Positions 49,721 through 61,400 of a stretch of DNA of 64,000 nt are shown here, piece by piece. Position 1 is the first letter of the stretch; each line of letters opens with the position of its first letter. The stretch is from Dromaius novaehollandiae (Eukaryota > Chordata > Aves > Casuariiformes > Dromaiidae): assembly GCF_036370855.1 (NCBI RefSeq), contig NC_088117.1, forward strand, positions 5,332,001 to 5,396,000, in the 5' to 3' direction. The position numbers and the translations under genes are program-made. The notes beneath the pieces were generated by a model. That model ran no database searches, was not told the origin of the DNA, and was given only the letters and a program-made list of their open reading frames with translations.

Positions 49721-50344
49721 ATGGTGCACGGTGAAGAGATAATCATGCTAACAAAGACCTGCAGAGGGAAACGCAGGCAGTACAGTACCACTCGCTCAGA
49801 TGCTGATGCAAACTAGCCCTGCCAAAACAGGGTTGTGCACCATCTAATACACCCTTATATTCTCCTATGGGGCTTAGTAGAGCAGGTGCAAAGCCACGAG
49901 ACTGCCGAGCAAATGCGGCTGGACTGCACTTGGGCCTGAGCCGGCTCCCGCGCAGCCTGCTTGGACCTCTCCGCAGCGTGCCTTGCCATAATTTAAATTC
50001 CAGGATCAGCATGGGCAGAGCTTGTTTTGGGCTGTGTGCACCCCAGCAGGATGGAAACAGGACCCAAGAGCTCCAGACATTATGTAATACTGCCTCGTTG
50101 TGTCAAAGTCCCGGTGCTACCCCCTCACAACGGTTATGAGCATCACTGCTGTAAAACAGCCGAGAGCTGCGGCAGCAGACTGGCAGTGCTACGCGAGGCA
50201 CTTCAGCTACACTCTGGCAGGGCATGGGAAATTCCAGCTGACTAAGTGGCATCTCCCACTGTCCCTCTTACTGTGTAAAAAAGTCACTGCCAGATTGGCT
50301 TTTCCATGTAGGAAAAAAAAAAAGAAAGCTGAGAATAAGAGAGA

Positions 50345-50425
50345 GAAGGGGGAGAGCTTCAGGCAAGTTACTTCAGCGCTCCCCACCTCCGCTTCCACAG
50401 CTATGAAATGGCCAAAAAGAACTAA
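50345..50425 (+). repeat. MIR-like SINE relic
   Basis: ttcaggcaagttacttcagc, then cttccacagctatgaaatgg matches the MIR core order (ggcaagtcacttaacct ... cccatctgtaaaatgg). Confidence 0.6.
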
Positions 50426-50640
50426 AACACTTGTCTTTCCCTGACCCATTTCTTCCCTGCAAGGTAAGAGAAAGACCAGTCCATTTGGCGAATTCCTTGT
50501 GTCCTGGAAGGGAAGGGGGGGGTCAAACCTCAGCACTGCTCTAAGAATCAAATCAACACTGTCCTCAGCTTTCTAACCTTCAGGAACAGGGTGCTCTACA
50601 CTGTGGACAACTGATGAAGCAAAAAAAAAAAAAGAATGCA

Positions 50641-50720
50641 ATGCAGTAGTACAGTGCAACTTTTGCTGGCTTTGAAGCAAATCAAAGCCAGCAACGTCTG
50701 TGTTTATATTTATACTGCAT
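50641..50720. other. 80-nt hairpin with a 13-bp perfect inner stem
   Basis: Inner arms ttgctggctttga (50663-50675) and tcaaagccagcaa (50682-50694) pair perfectly around a 6-nt loop. Outer arms atgcagta (50641-50648) and tactgcat (50713-50720) also pair perfectly. The intervening 14 and 18 nt pair only partly (acag/ctgt). Overall length and shape resemble a microRNA precursor or a tiny inverted-repeat element. I recognise no known microRNA. Confidence 0.45.
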
Positions 50721-51569
50721 CTCTTGTACTTGATCTCCCATTAGTCAATGGGATAAGACTTGGAAAGATCTATTTTAGCAGCATTAGGTTACTACGCACT
50801 CAGAAATAAAAATATTCTTCGAGCCCATAACTGTAAAGGATTACTAAATTGGTGATGGGAAAAAAAGGTGGAATTGCAAAGGTCCATTTGTCTATCAGCA
50901 CATGAACAGGCCAAACTCCTCCTCTCCACCCGTTACCACTTCCAAGAAGAATCATCTACTCGCACACTCCCCCTGTTGCAGTACCCTATACAACAACATG
51001 GCCCTACCTCCTCCTCCTCCTCAGCCCTCCCCACCAGCCTTCCTCCAGCCACCCCCAAAGGAGCAAAGCAAATAAGCCCATGCAAACCTAAGCTCGATTT
51101 GAAGCTCAGATGCCAGGAGTTTTTAGAACAAAAACACCAAGAATGTTATTTCAATCCAGACGTCCTAAGGAAGGGTGGGGAGGAGCTGGTCATGGGGAGG
51201 CAACAAAGGCTGTTCTGTTTCTTTGTGGCACGAAGCATAAGCAGATGCAGAGAATTTGGGGAGGATAACTTGGCCTTTCCAAAAAAATGGCAGCAGATGT
51301 TCATATGCTTGGCAGATACTAAGGAAGAAGGTGCCACTGAGGCGAGTGGAGAGGCACCTCCTGACTCCACACCTCTCCCAGGTGGCTGAATACTGGTGGC
51401 AGAGACAGGTCTAAAGTCCTAAGTAGGATTCAGGCACAAACCCAACTTTCAGAACAGCCAGAGCAAAATGGTTGGTAGTAGCAATACTGCAGTAGCATCT
51501 GGAAGCCCTGATCTGAGCCACTGCAGCTTACTGAGCTTACACACTAAGGAGACAGGCAAACAGATGAAG

Positions 51570-51655
51570 ATGAAAGCGAGACAAAATGATCTGTTTAAAT
51601 CACGCAGTAGAGCAATGGCAGAGCTGGGAATAGCCTCCAGCTCCTAGACTCAAGG
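51570..51655 (-). repeat. MIR-like SINE relic, reverse orientation
   Basis: tttaaatcacgcagtagagc and aatggcagagctgggaatag match the reverse MIR 5' half (ggtcacacagctagtaag, tggcagagctgggattc). Confidence 0.6.
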
Positions 51656-52009
51656 CAGAAAGAATGACCGTCTTTGGCATGGCTTCCATATGTGTAGTCT
51701 CCTGCGCAGGATTATAATGCTAATAAAAGAAACCAACATTGGAAACTGCAGTAGGAGCCCAACCTGCTTCTATGCATGGGGGTTCATTAATATCAGCAGA
51801 AAGAGAGACTACCTCCTTCCTCTGTTCAGTCCCTGACCTCCCTATAAAGACTGGCTTTGACAGGGCCAATCCACCTCCACTCTAGTGATCTGCAGGTAGC
51901 CCAGATGGGCCTAGGCAGCTCAGTGGTGGGCTTATTTCAGCAAACACACACATATCCAAGCCAGTCTTTGGGAAGCCTGGTTATAAAGCGACCCTAAACT
52001 GCCGAGGAA

Positions 52010-52095
52010 GGAAGAGCCTGCAGTTAGAGCACAGGCCTGGGATTTAGCAAACACTTGTTCAATTCCTGACTTCCCTTGTTTGAGCTTCGGCAAGC
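52010..52095 (+). repeat. MIR-like SINE relic, 5' half
   Basis: gcagttagagcacaggcctgg then cttgttcaattcctgacttc resembles the MIR 5' region (agagcactggactgggag, gggttcaattcctggctc). Confidence 0.5.
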
Positions 52096-52447
52096 CAGGA
52101 ATGTCTGAGAAGAAACTACAGCCATACGCTGCTCGGCTGCAGGAAGCTGGAACGCATGTGGATTAGAAGAGGTGGATCCAACGAAGCAGCACAGCTCCTG
52201 TGCACACGGGGGACTCAGCCAAGGGCTGTAACAGATGTGTTTTAACCCATGCCACTGAGCTATTTGGGATCTGTCTCTGATTGCTCCAGTGCTCATTCAT
52301 GTGTCTTCCTGACGGAAGACCAACAATAACAATTAGCATCATATAAGGAGCGGTGGATTGTTGCCAGTATTAGCAGACTCTTGAGCACCAAGAGTTTCCA
52401 ATCCACTTTTTTATCCCAGCCATGCATAAGGCAGAGGTCAATCAACA

Positions 52448-52556
52448 TTAATCAGCCTTGTTCTGGGCCAGTTCCTTCAGCATGTTGAACTGCAGTCGTT
52501 TGTCAGTGCTACGAAGAATCCCTCCTCTAGTCAACTTCTTTGCCTCTTTCTTTAAG
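52448..52556 (-). other. Possible alternative terminal exon (35 codons and stop), unconfirmed
   Basis: On the - strand an acceptor-like cttgttttggccag is followed by one base and a frame that starts LKKEAKKLTRGGILRST and ends LKELAQNKAD before TAA at 52448-52450. The peptide is lysine-rich and looks protein-like. I do not recognise it. The exon would need two leading bases to complete its first codon, and the upstream ASTN2 exon (56892-57012) ends with exactly two. Splicing them would replace the annexin-like domain with this short tail. Other explanations are a fragment of a retrocopy of some other gene, or chance. A GATAAA sits about 35 nt after the stop, with no canonical poly(A) signal close by. 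Confidence 0.2.
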
Positions 52557-55317
52557 CTGGCCAAAACAAGTATGTTTGCTGTTGGCCAGAATCTGATGAC
52601 AGAGGCTAAGCCTGGCCATGCTGGAGATGGCCTCCATGCCTGCTGGGGATGAAGCTGGCGAGGCAGACTTTGCTGGGTCTAGGCTGCAGCTGGGAGCCTT
52701 GCATTGCCATTCTGAGGTCTGATTAAATCCACTTCCATCCAATGGAAGTGCCCAAACTTCATCCCACAGAAAGCAGTTTGCACAGCACACGCTGTCCTCC
52801 CATCTTTCCAATGCTCTTCAGAAACTTGCTCTCCCAGCGGCTTTGGGCTGGTTCAGGATCACTTCAGGGTAACCCTATCTGGTCCAGCAAAGGGAAAGCA
52901 AATTCGAGGCTGCTTCTCAGCAAATGAACACACTCCAAGGAAAGGCTCTGGAAGGGATCCTGATGACTTCCATATTATTTCCAGTAAATTTTGTGCTGAT
53001 TCTTGGCACAAACACCGGAAATGAATAGGCTAGGTCAGGAATGTAAATAAAGTGAAACATTGGGATTTAATCTAATCTATAATTATAGTATCTGTGGTGT
53101 AGGGAAGAGAAGCTGGTGTGTTTGCACCGCAGCTCCATGGAAGAGCTAGAGGGGGGTTCATCTCCTGTTCCAAAATTTCCCTTTTTGGCTTCCAGCTTTT
53201 GGTGTCTCCCCAAGTATCTGAAACAAGCATGCTGGGCTGGCAAACCTGCTTTCCAGCAGCCGATCAGGTATAGCTCAGTAAAGAGGTGTCCTGAGGTGCT
53301 CAGAGAATGACTGGGTAAAAAGCTGAGATGGCAAGTTGGGCTGAAGGGTTAAGGAGGTTGCAGGATGCACAAGAAAAGCTCATGTCTCAGCAGCAGCGAT
53401 CAGTTGGGTGTGCAGGGGAGGTGGAGGGTGTTGGGCCATGAGCCGGGTAAGCTCAGTCCTCCAGTCAGAGTTTGGCCTCTTGAGACAGCATGAGCCCTTT
53501 CTCTTGACTGGTATTTGGTGCTCAGTGCATCATGAATTGCCTGTCTCGGCACGGTGCTTCCTAGCTCCCAAAGCATCACTCTGATCGGCATTAACTGCTC
53601 TGCTGGGTGGCTGGCTCAGCGCAAGCTGAGGGCTGCACAGACATGCAGACATCTCTCCCTCTGCTTTCCTCACCCCATCCTCAGCGGGGGCTCCTCCAGA
53701 CCAACCTGGGAGAAAGCTTGATGTGTTGCCTCTGATCCAGCTGAGCTCGCAGGAGAATCCTCTCTCCTGTGGCACATTTTGCCATGATTATAAGCCTTTT
53801 GTTTTTTCAGAGCTTAAACTAAATTTGTTAGTCTTCAAAGACCAACCGCATTGCCTATGTGTGTATTCTTGTGATTTCCACACGCATGGGCACCCGTGCC
53901 TGACAGGTCGACATGAGTGTCCATGTGAGCACATGGAGCACGCGTCTTTGTTGGTGTGAGCTACATTCCCTTTGAAAACCCTCCACGTCGGGACTAGCAA
54001 CCCCAGTGTAATACACGCAAGGGAAAAAAAAGGGCCGACAGGCCCCATATTTTCATCAGACTGAAATTGCAAAAGACAAAGAAATTAGTTCTCCTTTTGT
54101 TAGTTTATGTTTTGAAATTACAGAAGTCTCAAGAGCAGAGAAATCAATCAGACTTTGTTTGTTTGTTTATCTGAAGAGCATTTTCTGGTTTTGTTTTCTA
54201 TACTCAAGCCCAGCTTTGATCTCAGGCTGGTAATACGCCAAATGATTGGCCAACAGCAGAGTGTAATTGCTGTAGGTACTGCAGAAGAAAAGGGACAGGA
54301 CATCAGGCACATTCACAGACAGGAGACTTCCACGACCTCATGGTCCCCTCTTTGGGCTTATGGGATATCCTCAGACTACTGAACAAGCAAAAGCATTTGC
54401 TTTTGAAGAGCTCTGATGCTGAACAGGATCTGTGTGTTCACCTAACAGGCTAGACAAAAATGCAGAGCCCTGCTGTGTTGCTGTAATCAAGATTATACCC
54501 AGGTCAGAGCCTTCCAAGATAGCTATTTTTCCGCAGAAACAAATGAAACAAGCAGAAGAAATTCAATTTAAAAAATGACCCTGTGCCCGTGTTTCTGTTG
54601 TTGTTATGTCCGCACGGGTTCAGAACAGAGTGTTAGCCTCACATTTCACTGTTCTGGCTTCCTTCACGCTGTGTCGCAACTGTATGGACATCTGAACAGA
54701 GGAATATTTAATATGTGTGTTTATGTATCTGGGAACGCACAGATGCTAAGTAAACACATGCTGGCTAGGTCCAAAGCTGGAGCAAATGTGTGTGCGCTGC
54801 ATATATATGCATGCATAGTAGTGTAAGAAAACATGCTCAGTAGTAGGTGTACCGCTCCACGTACACGTGCTTGGGAGCGAAAGCACCAGCGCTGAGCAGC
54901 GTGCATCCTGCAGTGTGTGTGCATGTTTTTGTGTCTCCCTGAAAGTGGGCCCAGGACCCCTGGACGCCACATGAACGTGTCCCTGCACGTGTGCACGTGA
55001 GCACACATGTCCCTGGGAAGCGCAGGTCCAGCCCTGCGAGCACGCGTGAAGGGAGGCAGTCCACCCGGCTCCTCGCTGTCCTGCACGAGGGTCCACAGCT
55101 CCCTGATGCCAGTGCGCTGACGCTTGCTGGCTCCCCCCAAAAACTTCTGCGCCTCTCCTGAAGGCACCTGCAGAACGCGGGAGGTGCCCGAGCCGCCCCA
55201 GGGCACGAGGCGCTGCCAGCCTCTGTGCCCCCCTCCACGCCTGACCACGGCCGCACAGCGGAGGCCGGCTTTGGCCAAAGGGATGACACAACACCGGACA
55301 AAGCTCAGTGCCTTCCA

Positions 55318-55445
55318 CCCAAGGCTCTCCAAGCCCTTTACAGACATCAGGAATTAGATCACAGAGCCCCTAAAGAGACGGGTGAGTGCAATTATCCCTG
55401 CCCAGCAGATGGGGAAGATGATTTGGCAGCCTGGGCTGTCAAAGA
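55318..55445 (-). repeat. MIR-family SINE, reverse orientation
   Basis: Clear order on the + strand: agccctttacagacatcagga, attagatcacagagcccct, gtgcaattatccctgcccag, cagatggggaagatgatttg. This is the reverse complement of the MIR 3' half and core. Confidence 0.75.
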
Positions 55446-55570
55446 GCCAGACCCTCTGGCTCCCCGCGCACTGCGTTCACCTCGGCCTCGGTCTCCCCGG
55501 CAAGCGGAGCGGCGCTTCCCTTGCCCAGCGCCCTGGCAGCCGCGCGCTGCACCGCTGATAGTGCACAACC
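55440..55570. other. CpG-rich patch inside the ASTN2 intron
   Basis: Dense CpG (ctccccgcgcactgcgttca, aagcggagcggcgcttccc, agccgcgcgctgcaccg). It is adjacent to the SINE just above and 1.3 kb downstream, in the ASTN2 sense, of the exon at 56892-57012. It could be an internal promoter, or an old CpG-rich insert. Confidence 0.4.
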
Positions 55571-55669
55571 GACCGATTTTATGGGAGGCGGATTATTACC
55601 GAGCTCTGTGGTTGTTCCAGACTCTTCCTGGCACCTTTTCAGAGCAGCCCAATTCCCAGCGATATTACT

Positions 55670-55990
55670 AATTATATTTATGCATTATATATATTTAACA
55701 AGAAAACATTTAAAATGATTAAATGGCAAGAGGTATCACTTGGAGCCCGCTCCTGGATGCAGCTCTGCTCCAGAGATGTGTAATAAAGGCTTTTCCCTCT
55801 TTGGAGGCTGTCAACATACTTAACTGGGGGGTGGTGGAGGGGGAGGCAAAGGGAAAGTATTAATCAAGATCCTAAAAAGTTCTCGCTGACAGACCATTTG
55901 CCAGCTCTCGCTTTAACTGCTTTTGTGGTCCCATAAAAAGTTTCATTACTCACTACAAAATGTGTTTTAATTATTACAGTCACTCTGACA
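55670..55990. promoter_or_regulatory. Candidate conserved non-coding element near the ASTN2 exon
   Basis: AT-rich, repeat-free text with homeodomain-type cores (ttactaattatatttatgc, gtgttttaattattacag) and the block agtattaatcaagatcct, then ccataaaaagtttcattac. It is about 1 kb from the coding exon. It reads like strongly constrained regulatory DNA, but this is only an impression. Confidence 0.3.
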
Positions 55991-56891
55991 TTAAGCCCTG
56001 AGTGTTTCTCTCCTGCTTACTCTGTCTTTATCCTTCCTGTCCTTTTTTCCCCTCACTTTTTTTCCCCCCCTCTCAATCTCCTGACTCTTGTCACCCCCAG
56101 AGGACGCAGTGGATGCTGGGCCTAAAAAGCACACGCAGGAGAAAGAGGGGTCTGAAGAGGGAGGCGGGGACCCAGGCGATCCGAGTTCCCCAGATCGTGA
56201 AGGCCTGCAGGATTTTTGAGCCATCCTTTAGAAGAGGAGGTTGAGGAGCCCTGACCCCTCCCAGGTATACTGTAGGAGAAGTTAACGTTTGGATGCTGAA
56301 ATAGTCCCACTGCTTTAGGCACAAATTACTCTGCAGCATTTGAACAGCAAATCCAATCTCTTGTTCTCAAGAAAGTTATCAGCGCTGTTTCAGGAGAGTC
56401 GAGTGAATGAGACCATCAGCACGGGTGACCAAGCATCATTACAGAAGTGGCAGGATGACAGGCAGCCGTGTTTGGTGTCCCTCTGAGCTGATAGGTGTCC
56501 TACTAACGTAAACAGGAGCTTGGTAACCAGCACCTAGCACAGAGGGCTCAGGGCACCTTTTACATCTGGCTTCTTTGCTCCCCCAATCCCACCATGCACG
56601 GAGCTGGAAGCCCATCACAGTGAAGATGTGGGTTATTCCAGTGGGGTATCCCACAGACCCCCAGGGCCTCCAGTGCTGTACTGGCAGGCACTGGTTTGCC
56701 ATTTCATTAGCTGAGCCTAACACTCACAGCAACAAAAGAGTCTCATCGTTTGTACAGTGTTTGGTGTAACACAGCACAGAACAAACCAAAGCCCTTAGGC
56801 CCCATTGTAAGAGAAAAGCTAATAACAATTAATTAATAGCACTGGAGATTCCCCCTTGCCCCCCAGCACCTTCCCATACGCCTCTCCTTAC

Positions 56892-57012
56892 TTGTAGAGA
56901 CCATCTGGTTCCAGGCACTTGAAAATGACTGAATAGAGGCTGGTTTCGGGGACATCTCCATGGCTCCTACCCGCTGCCACACAGGAGGTTGCAAGGCCAG
57001 AAAGCAAATCAT
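56892..57012 (-). CDS. ASTN2: ASTN2, fourth-from-last coding exon
   Basis: 121 bp on the - strand with acceptor gagctttgcag and donor GTAAGG. Two bases complete an Asp codon whose first base lies in the next exon upstream. Then 39 codons start DLLSGLATSCVAAGRSHGD and end KCLEPDGLY. Two final bases make Lys with the exon at 28827. The sequence lies in the fibronectin type III domain of the ASTN2 ectodomain and has the two conserved Cys of this region. From memory it is nearly identical to mammalian ASTN2. The preceding exon should end in LSFA and was not found between here and the window end, so it lies beyond 64000. Confidence 0.95.
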
Positions 57013-58429
57013 CTGCAAAGCTCAAGGATTCTCCTGGAGAGAGAGAGAGAAGAGCAAGACCGAAACGTTAATACAGAAGCGAACTCCTGCTGACCATTTA
57101 AATAATAACGCAGAAACACCCCTACGCAGCACAGGCCTAAGGGCAATCAGCAAAGTCTAGCTGGCTGTGGCTGGTAGTAACGACCCCAATTCTATATGGG
57201 GAATATTGCCTATGGACGACGCACAAAGCAAGTAGAAAACACACTTGGGCCATCAGTTACAACAGCAATCCACAGCAGAAGGACGAGGGGCCTACACCAG
57301 CCAGCCAAAAGCAGACAGCATGAAGTCATAGCTTGGACAGTGGAGCAGTGCATTCATGGAGCATATAGGCAACATGTGGACTCACTTCAAGGACAGCTGA
57401 CAAGCCAACTGCAAACACCACATGTGGGACCCGCATCCAAGAGCGGGCTCTGCGGCTGCTCTTCAAGCTGGTTGTTGCAATGACTGTAGTTCAGCCACAC
57501 CAAAGGACTGTCACTTTTCAAGGGTTTTTAAAAATATTTAAATTAAAAAGAAAAAGCTGAAAGACTTTTGTTTGCTGTCTGTTTTACAAAGCTTATTTAA
57601 CACTTAGCTCGTGACCCAGCTGAAACTGAAAATGCCCCGTTGACTAAGCTTTTGAGGCCTGATTATCCCCTGCTTTGTCCATGTGGCTCACTGTACTGGG
57701 GCAGGGTCTCCACCAGGTAGGTCCCACTGCTTTCCATTTCCATTTTGCATCAATGTAACCGAAAGTCCAAGATGCCAAGCGATACAAAGCCAGACCAGGT
57801 GCCCTAATTGCGCCCTCACTCACACAGATGGGAATGAGAGGAGTCTGCTGCAGCTGATAGAGTTATGCTGGTATAAGCTAACTCGGACGCAGATCGCTGT
57901 GCAGGGTACCTTGTGCATGTGTAAATGTCAAGACACCAGAGCAGAGAGAGGAGAATTCCCTTCTCAGCACATTTCTTTCTTTATTTTTCTAAAAGTAAAA
58001 CTGACTGAGAACTACTGCAATGAAACACAATCCTAGATTCTTGGTATATGGTGTAAGAAACAACCCATTGATATAATGAACACAGAACACCTAATTGTGT
58101 GGGCTGATTACCCAGGTAGAAAAAAAAATCCCCTCCCCTCCAACCCCTCAAACCACATTTGCGTCTTGTCACAAAATTCAAAATTCAATAACAAATGTCC
58201 CCCTTGGCTAGAGAAAAGAGCAGCAATAAATTCTTTTCCTCCCTAAAGGAATCCAAGTCTTAATTATTCATTTTAATGCTCCCAGCACGACTTGTTCTTT
58301 CCAAACTTTTTTCAGGCAGCTCTGTCACTAGTCTCTGCAGCTTAACCTAGTTACGAGACGTGGGTCTGTACCAAACTCCAAGCCAATTCAACATGCAGGT
58401 TTGGTTGGCAGCAGCAAAATCACTGCTTG

Positions 58430-58485
58430 GAACTCGGAAGCATTGTGCGGCCTTGAGCAAGTCCCTTAGCTCTAGGTTTATGATC
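58430..58485 (+). repeat. MIR-like SINE relic (short)
   Basis: ttgtgcggccttgagcaagtc then ccttagctcta matches the MIR core (tgtgaccttgggcaagtcacttaacct). Confidence 0.55.
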
Positions 58486-61400
58486 TAAACAAACAAACAA
58501 AAACCTTTTGGCTTTTACTTGGCTATTGCTCTTTTCCAACTTTCATTTCCGTCCTTTTTCATACAAAATGTAATTGGATTGTGGAACTCCCTGTCACAAG
58601 AAGTCACTGGGAACAAAGACACTGCTATGACTTAAAAACAAGATGAATCACAAACACATAACGAAGAAGTAGGAACAGTTTGTGTTATCAAACTATACAG
58701 AGAGCTTTTAAAACCTCTTCAAACCTCAAGCAACCCCTATTTTGACCAGGAAGAAGGTTCCCGGGGGACAGATTACTCCACGGTTGCCTGCTGCGGGGAC
58801 CTCACACGTTCCTCCAGGGCACTCAGAACTCGCCGCAATAGCAGGCAGTGCAGACAGCCCCCAGGTCAACCCCGCCAGGCAGCTCCTGCGTCACCACTGA
58901 AGGTGTCGGGGTTCATTTCATTTTATTGTGTTTCCGTTATTGCACTTTCTTTGCTTGCTTTCCTACTTCACTTGGACCTTGCTCTTTGCAAGCGGGAGCC
59001 ATACACCTCTGAGCAGATGCCAGGCAGTCCCGGTCGTAGGTGCTCATTTGCACTGGGATCAGCACTGACCTTTCCCCACTACACCTTTGTTATTTAGAGC
59101 TGCGGCGGCTGAGCTGAAGCTTTCCCCGTTGCCACACAGGCAGATGAGTTCCTCGGGGAGAACTGGCAGGTGGCTTGGGCTGAGGTGACGTGGGATGTGT
59201 TGTAAGGACCGTGTGTGTGTGCGTGTCAATACCGCAGCACACAGTGTTTGGGCACACCACTCGTTCCTGCATGCTGGAGAGCCAACGCTCTCCTGGCTTA
59301 TGACACCACTTCCCTGTTACCAGTTTGAAATGCTGTTTTGCAGTTGCAGAATTTTAGAGAAGTTCAGTAGTGTCTAGTTGCTGACTTCTCAAATAACCTC
59401 CACCCAGAGGGAGACAACAGGGTAAAAATAACGCTTTCATTAAAGAGAGCATGGAGGTCATTAACTGCCCTATAGGGACCCTCACAAGCCAAGGAAGAGG
59501 AACAGTGTCAGTGCCCAAGTCCTTTCAGCCTTTCCTCAGGACTTTTTTTTTTAACATTAGAAGACACAAAACAAATTAAAACAGAAAAAACAGGTCCCAG
59601 TCACTAAAGCATATATCTTGTATCATATAGGCAAGGAGACAGAGATTAATGCCAGGCCCTGGCACCCGGGTCCCTTTTCCTCATTCAGCCCAGCTGGCCA
59701 GGCACAAGCATCTCCATGCTTCTGCAGTTACCTTCTCATGTGCCTCACGGCAGGGAAGGCGAGATGGGCCACGGCTCGCTGGCAAGGCTGAGGCAAGCAC
59801 TCTGGGGTGAATTCTGGAATAGCGTATCACCCATCCAGGCACCAAACTACAAGGTGAAACTTTACGTCATGCCCCGCACATTGCGAGAGTGTTGGATGGC
59901 ACCTTTGTTTGAAAGTCTGGTCCCCCAAGAAACTAAACTGTTTACCCAACCCTCTCATTCAGTACCTAGGTTACTACTACCTCACTAACATCAACAATTA
60001 ATACTAATTTCAACCATCTCTTCTGTTAGCAAGAGATTTCCTTTCACAGGGGAATGTGAGGACCCCCAAGATGGCCACGTGTGTAGCGAAGCCGCGTTAA
60101 ACACAGCTCTCTGCAGCTCCAGCCTTGCCGGTGAGCCTGAAACCTCATCCTGCACCCGAAGCTGAGCAGCTGCCCGAGGTGCTGCTCAACGGGAGCTCTG
60201 GGGAAACACCAGCAGAGCTCCGGCTATCCCACGTAATATCCTGTTGAATATACCCTTGCTGCAGTCCTGTGCTCCAGAATCACTGCCCTCCATATATGCG
60301 TACGGCAGATATGTAAGCAGGCTGGAAATTAATGGATTGACGTTCACCAGGGTCTCCTGACAGCCTGATATCGCAGCTTAGAGAGGCGCGCCATGTCCCC
60401 TTCCTTCAGTCCAAGCTCAGAATGGCATGGCCCTTATTTTTTCCCCAAGAGACTGCAGAAATCACTGTTTCAGATGTGCCATTCATTCATTTTGTCGCAG
60501 CCAGACATCTAATCAACGACTTTGTCTCACTGGCCTCCCAGAAACTTCTGCTCTCTGGCTAGTTTACGAGACAGCCGCGCAGGCTGCTTTTGCCGGAGCT
60601 GCAGAGCCAAGCTGCAGGGGGGTGGGCCGGGGCTGGGAGGGAGACAGAAGTGCGGCCTGGCTGAAGGAAAGAGCAGTCAAGGTTGAGAGAGCCGGCACGC
60701 GGGCTGCTGAAGCTGGCTATGGACTCCTCCCTCCCCACCACACACGGAGGACCAAGCTCGAGGGACAGCATTAGGGTACGGAGACGCAGCAAGCGGAGCC
60801 TGCAAGGCAGAGCGGAAAATAACAACCACCACCATCCAAACACATCAGAACAGGAAACATCCTCAGAAATTATCCATTCCGGAAAACTGGCACGGAGACA
60901 GCATGTGAGCTGGCAGAGGCACGGAGGGAATGGACCATAAGGGATGGTAGAAAGGCAGCAGGTTGCTCACCCGATCCTGCATCAGGACTAAGCAGCACTT
61001 CACAGAGCTGGACACTCTTCAGCTAATCTTGTACAAACAAAGCTCTGATGCCCGCAGAAGGGACCATACCCAGACATGTTCCCTTTGTCCCCTCCTCCAG
61101 AAAGGCACTCAAATCACGCTAGACATATGCATATGGCGGACAAACAAGCTAGTGCTTCGTGGCTCCAGCCCCTGAAGAGCTGGCTCCAGCTCTCGGCTGA
61201 GCAGGACCTTCCCTCTTCCTACAGCTCAGAGAAGCTCCAGGTGGTGCTGGCTTTGGGTCCCAGGGATGGAGACCATCTCTCTCGGGTTGGGCAGCAAAGG
61301 GGAAGGCAGCCAGAAGCAGCTAGGGACTAGAGGCAGGCAAGGAGCTAAAAGAGAAGGGGTGGGGCATGAGCTGGTACAGGCAGACAAAGCGATGCTCTGG

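Larger units (their letters stand above)
28928..56891 (-). other. ASTN2: ASTN2 intron (28.0 kb)
   Basis: Large intron bounded by donor GTAAGG and acceptor CTTCCAG on the - strand. No nested gene was recognised. In particular TRIM32, which sits inside an ASTN2 intron in mammals as one long single coding exon, is not here, because no frame of that length exists. Contents: MIR-like SINE relics, one LINE relic, A-rich runs, a GT repeat, CpG-rich patches at 32.33-32.48 and 55.44-55.57 kb, an 80-nt hairpin at 50.64-50.72 kb, and a possible alternative terminal exon at 52448-52556. Confidence 0.8.

Noticed and set aside
50868..51389. 173-codon open frame on the + strand in the ASTN2 intron
   Set aside because: Low-complexity Ser/Pro stretch, no recognisable domain and no promoter or splice context. 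A frame of this length is expected by chance in 64 kb.
54721..55347. 208-codon open frame on the - strand, with overlapping 190- and 154-codon frames
   Set aside because: All three frames are open because the region is GC-rich and poor in stops. No family resemblance, no consistent splice context, and it runs through GT/CA-like text.
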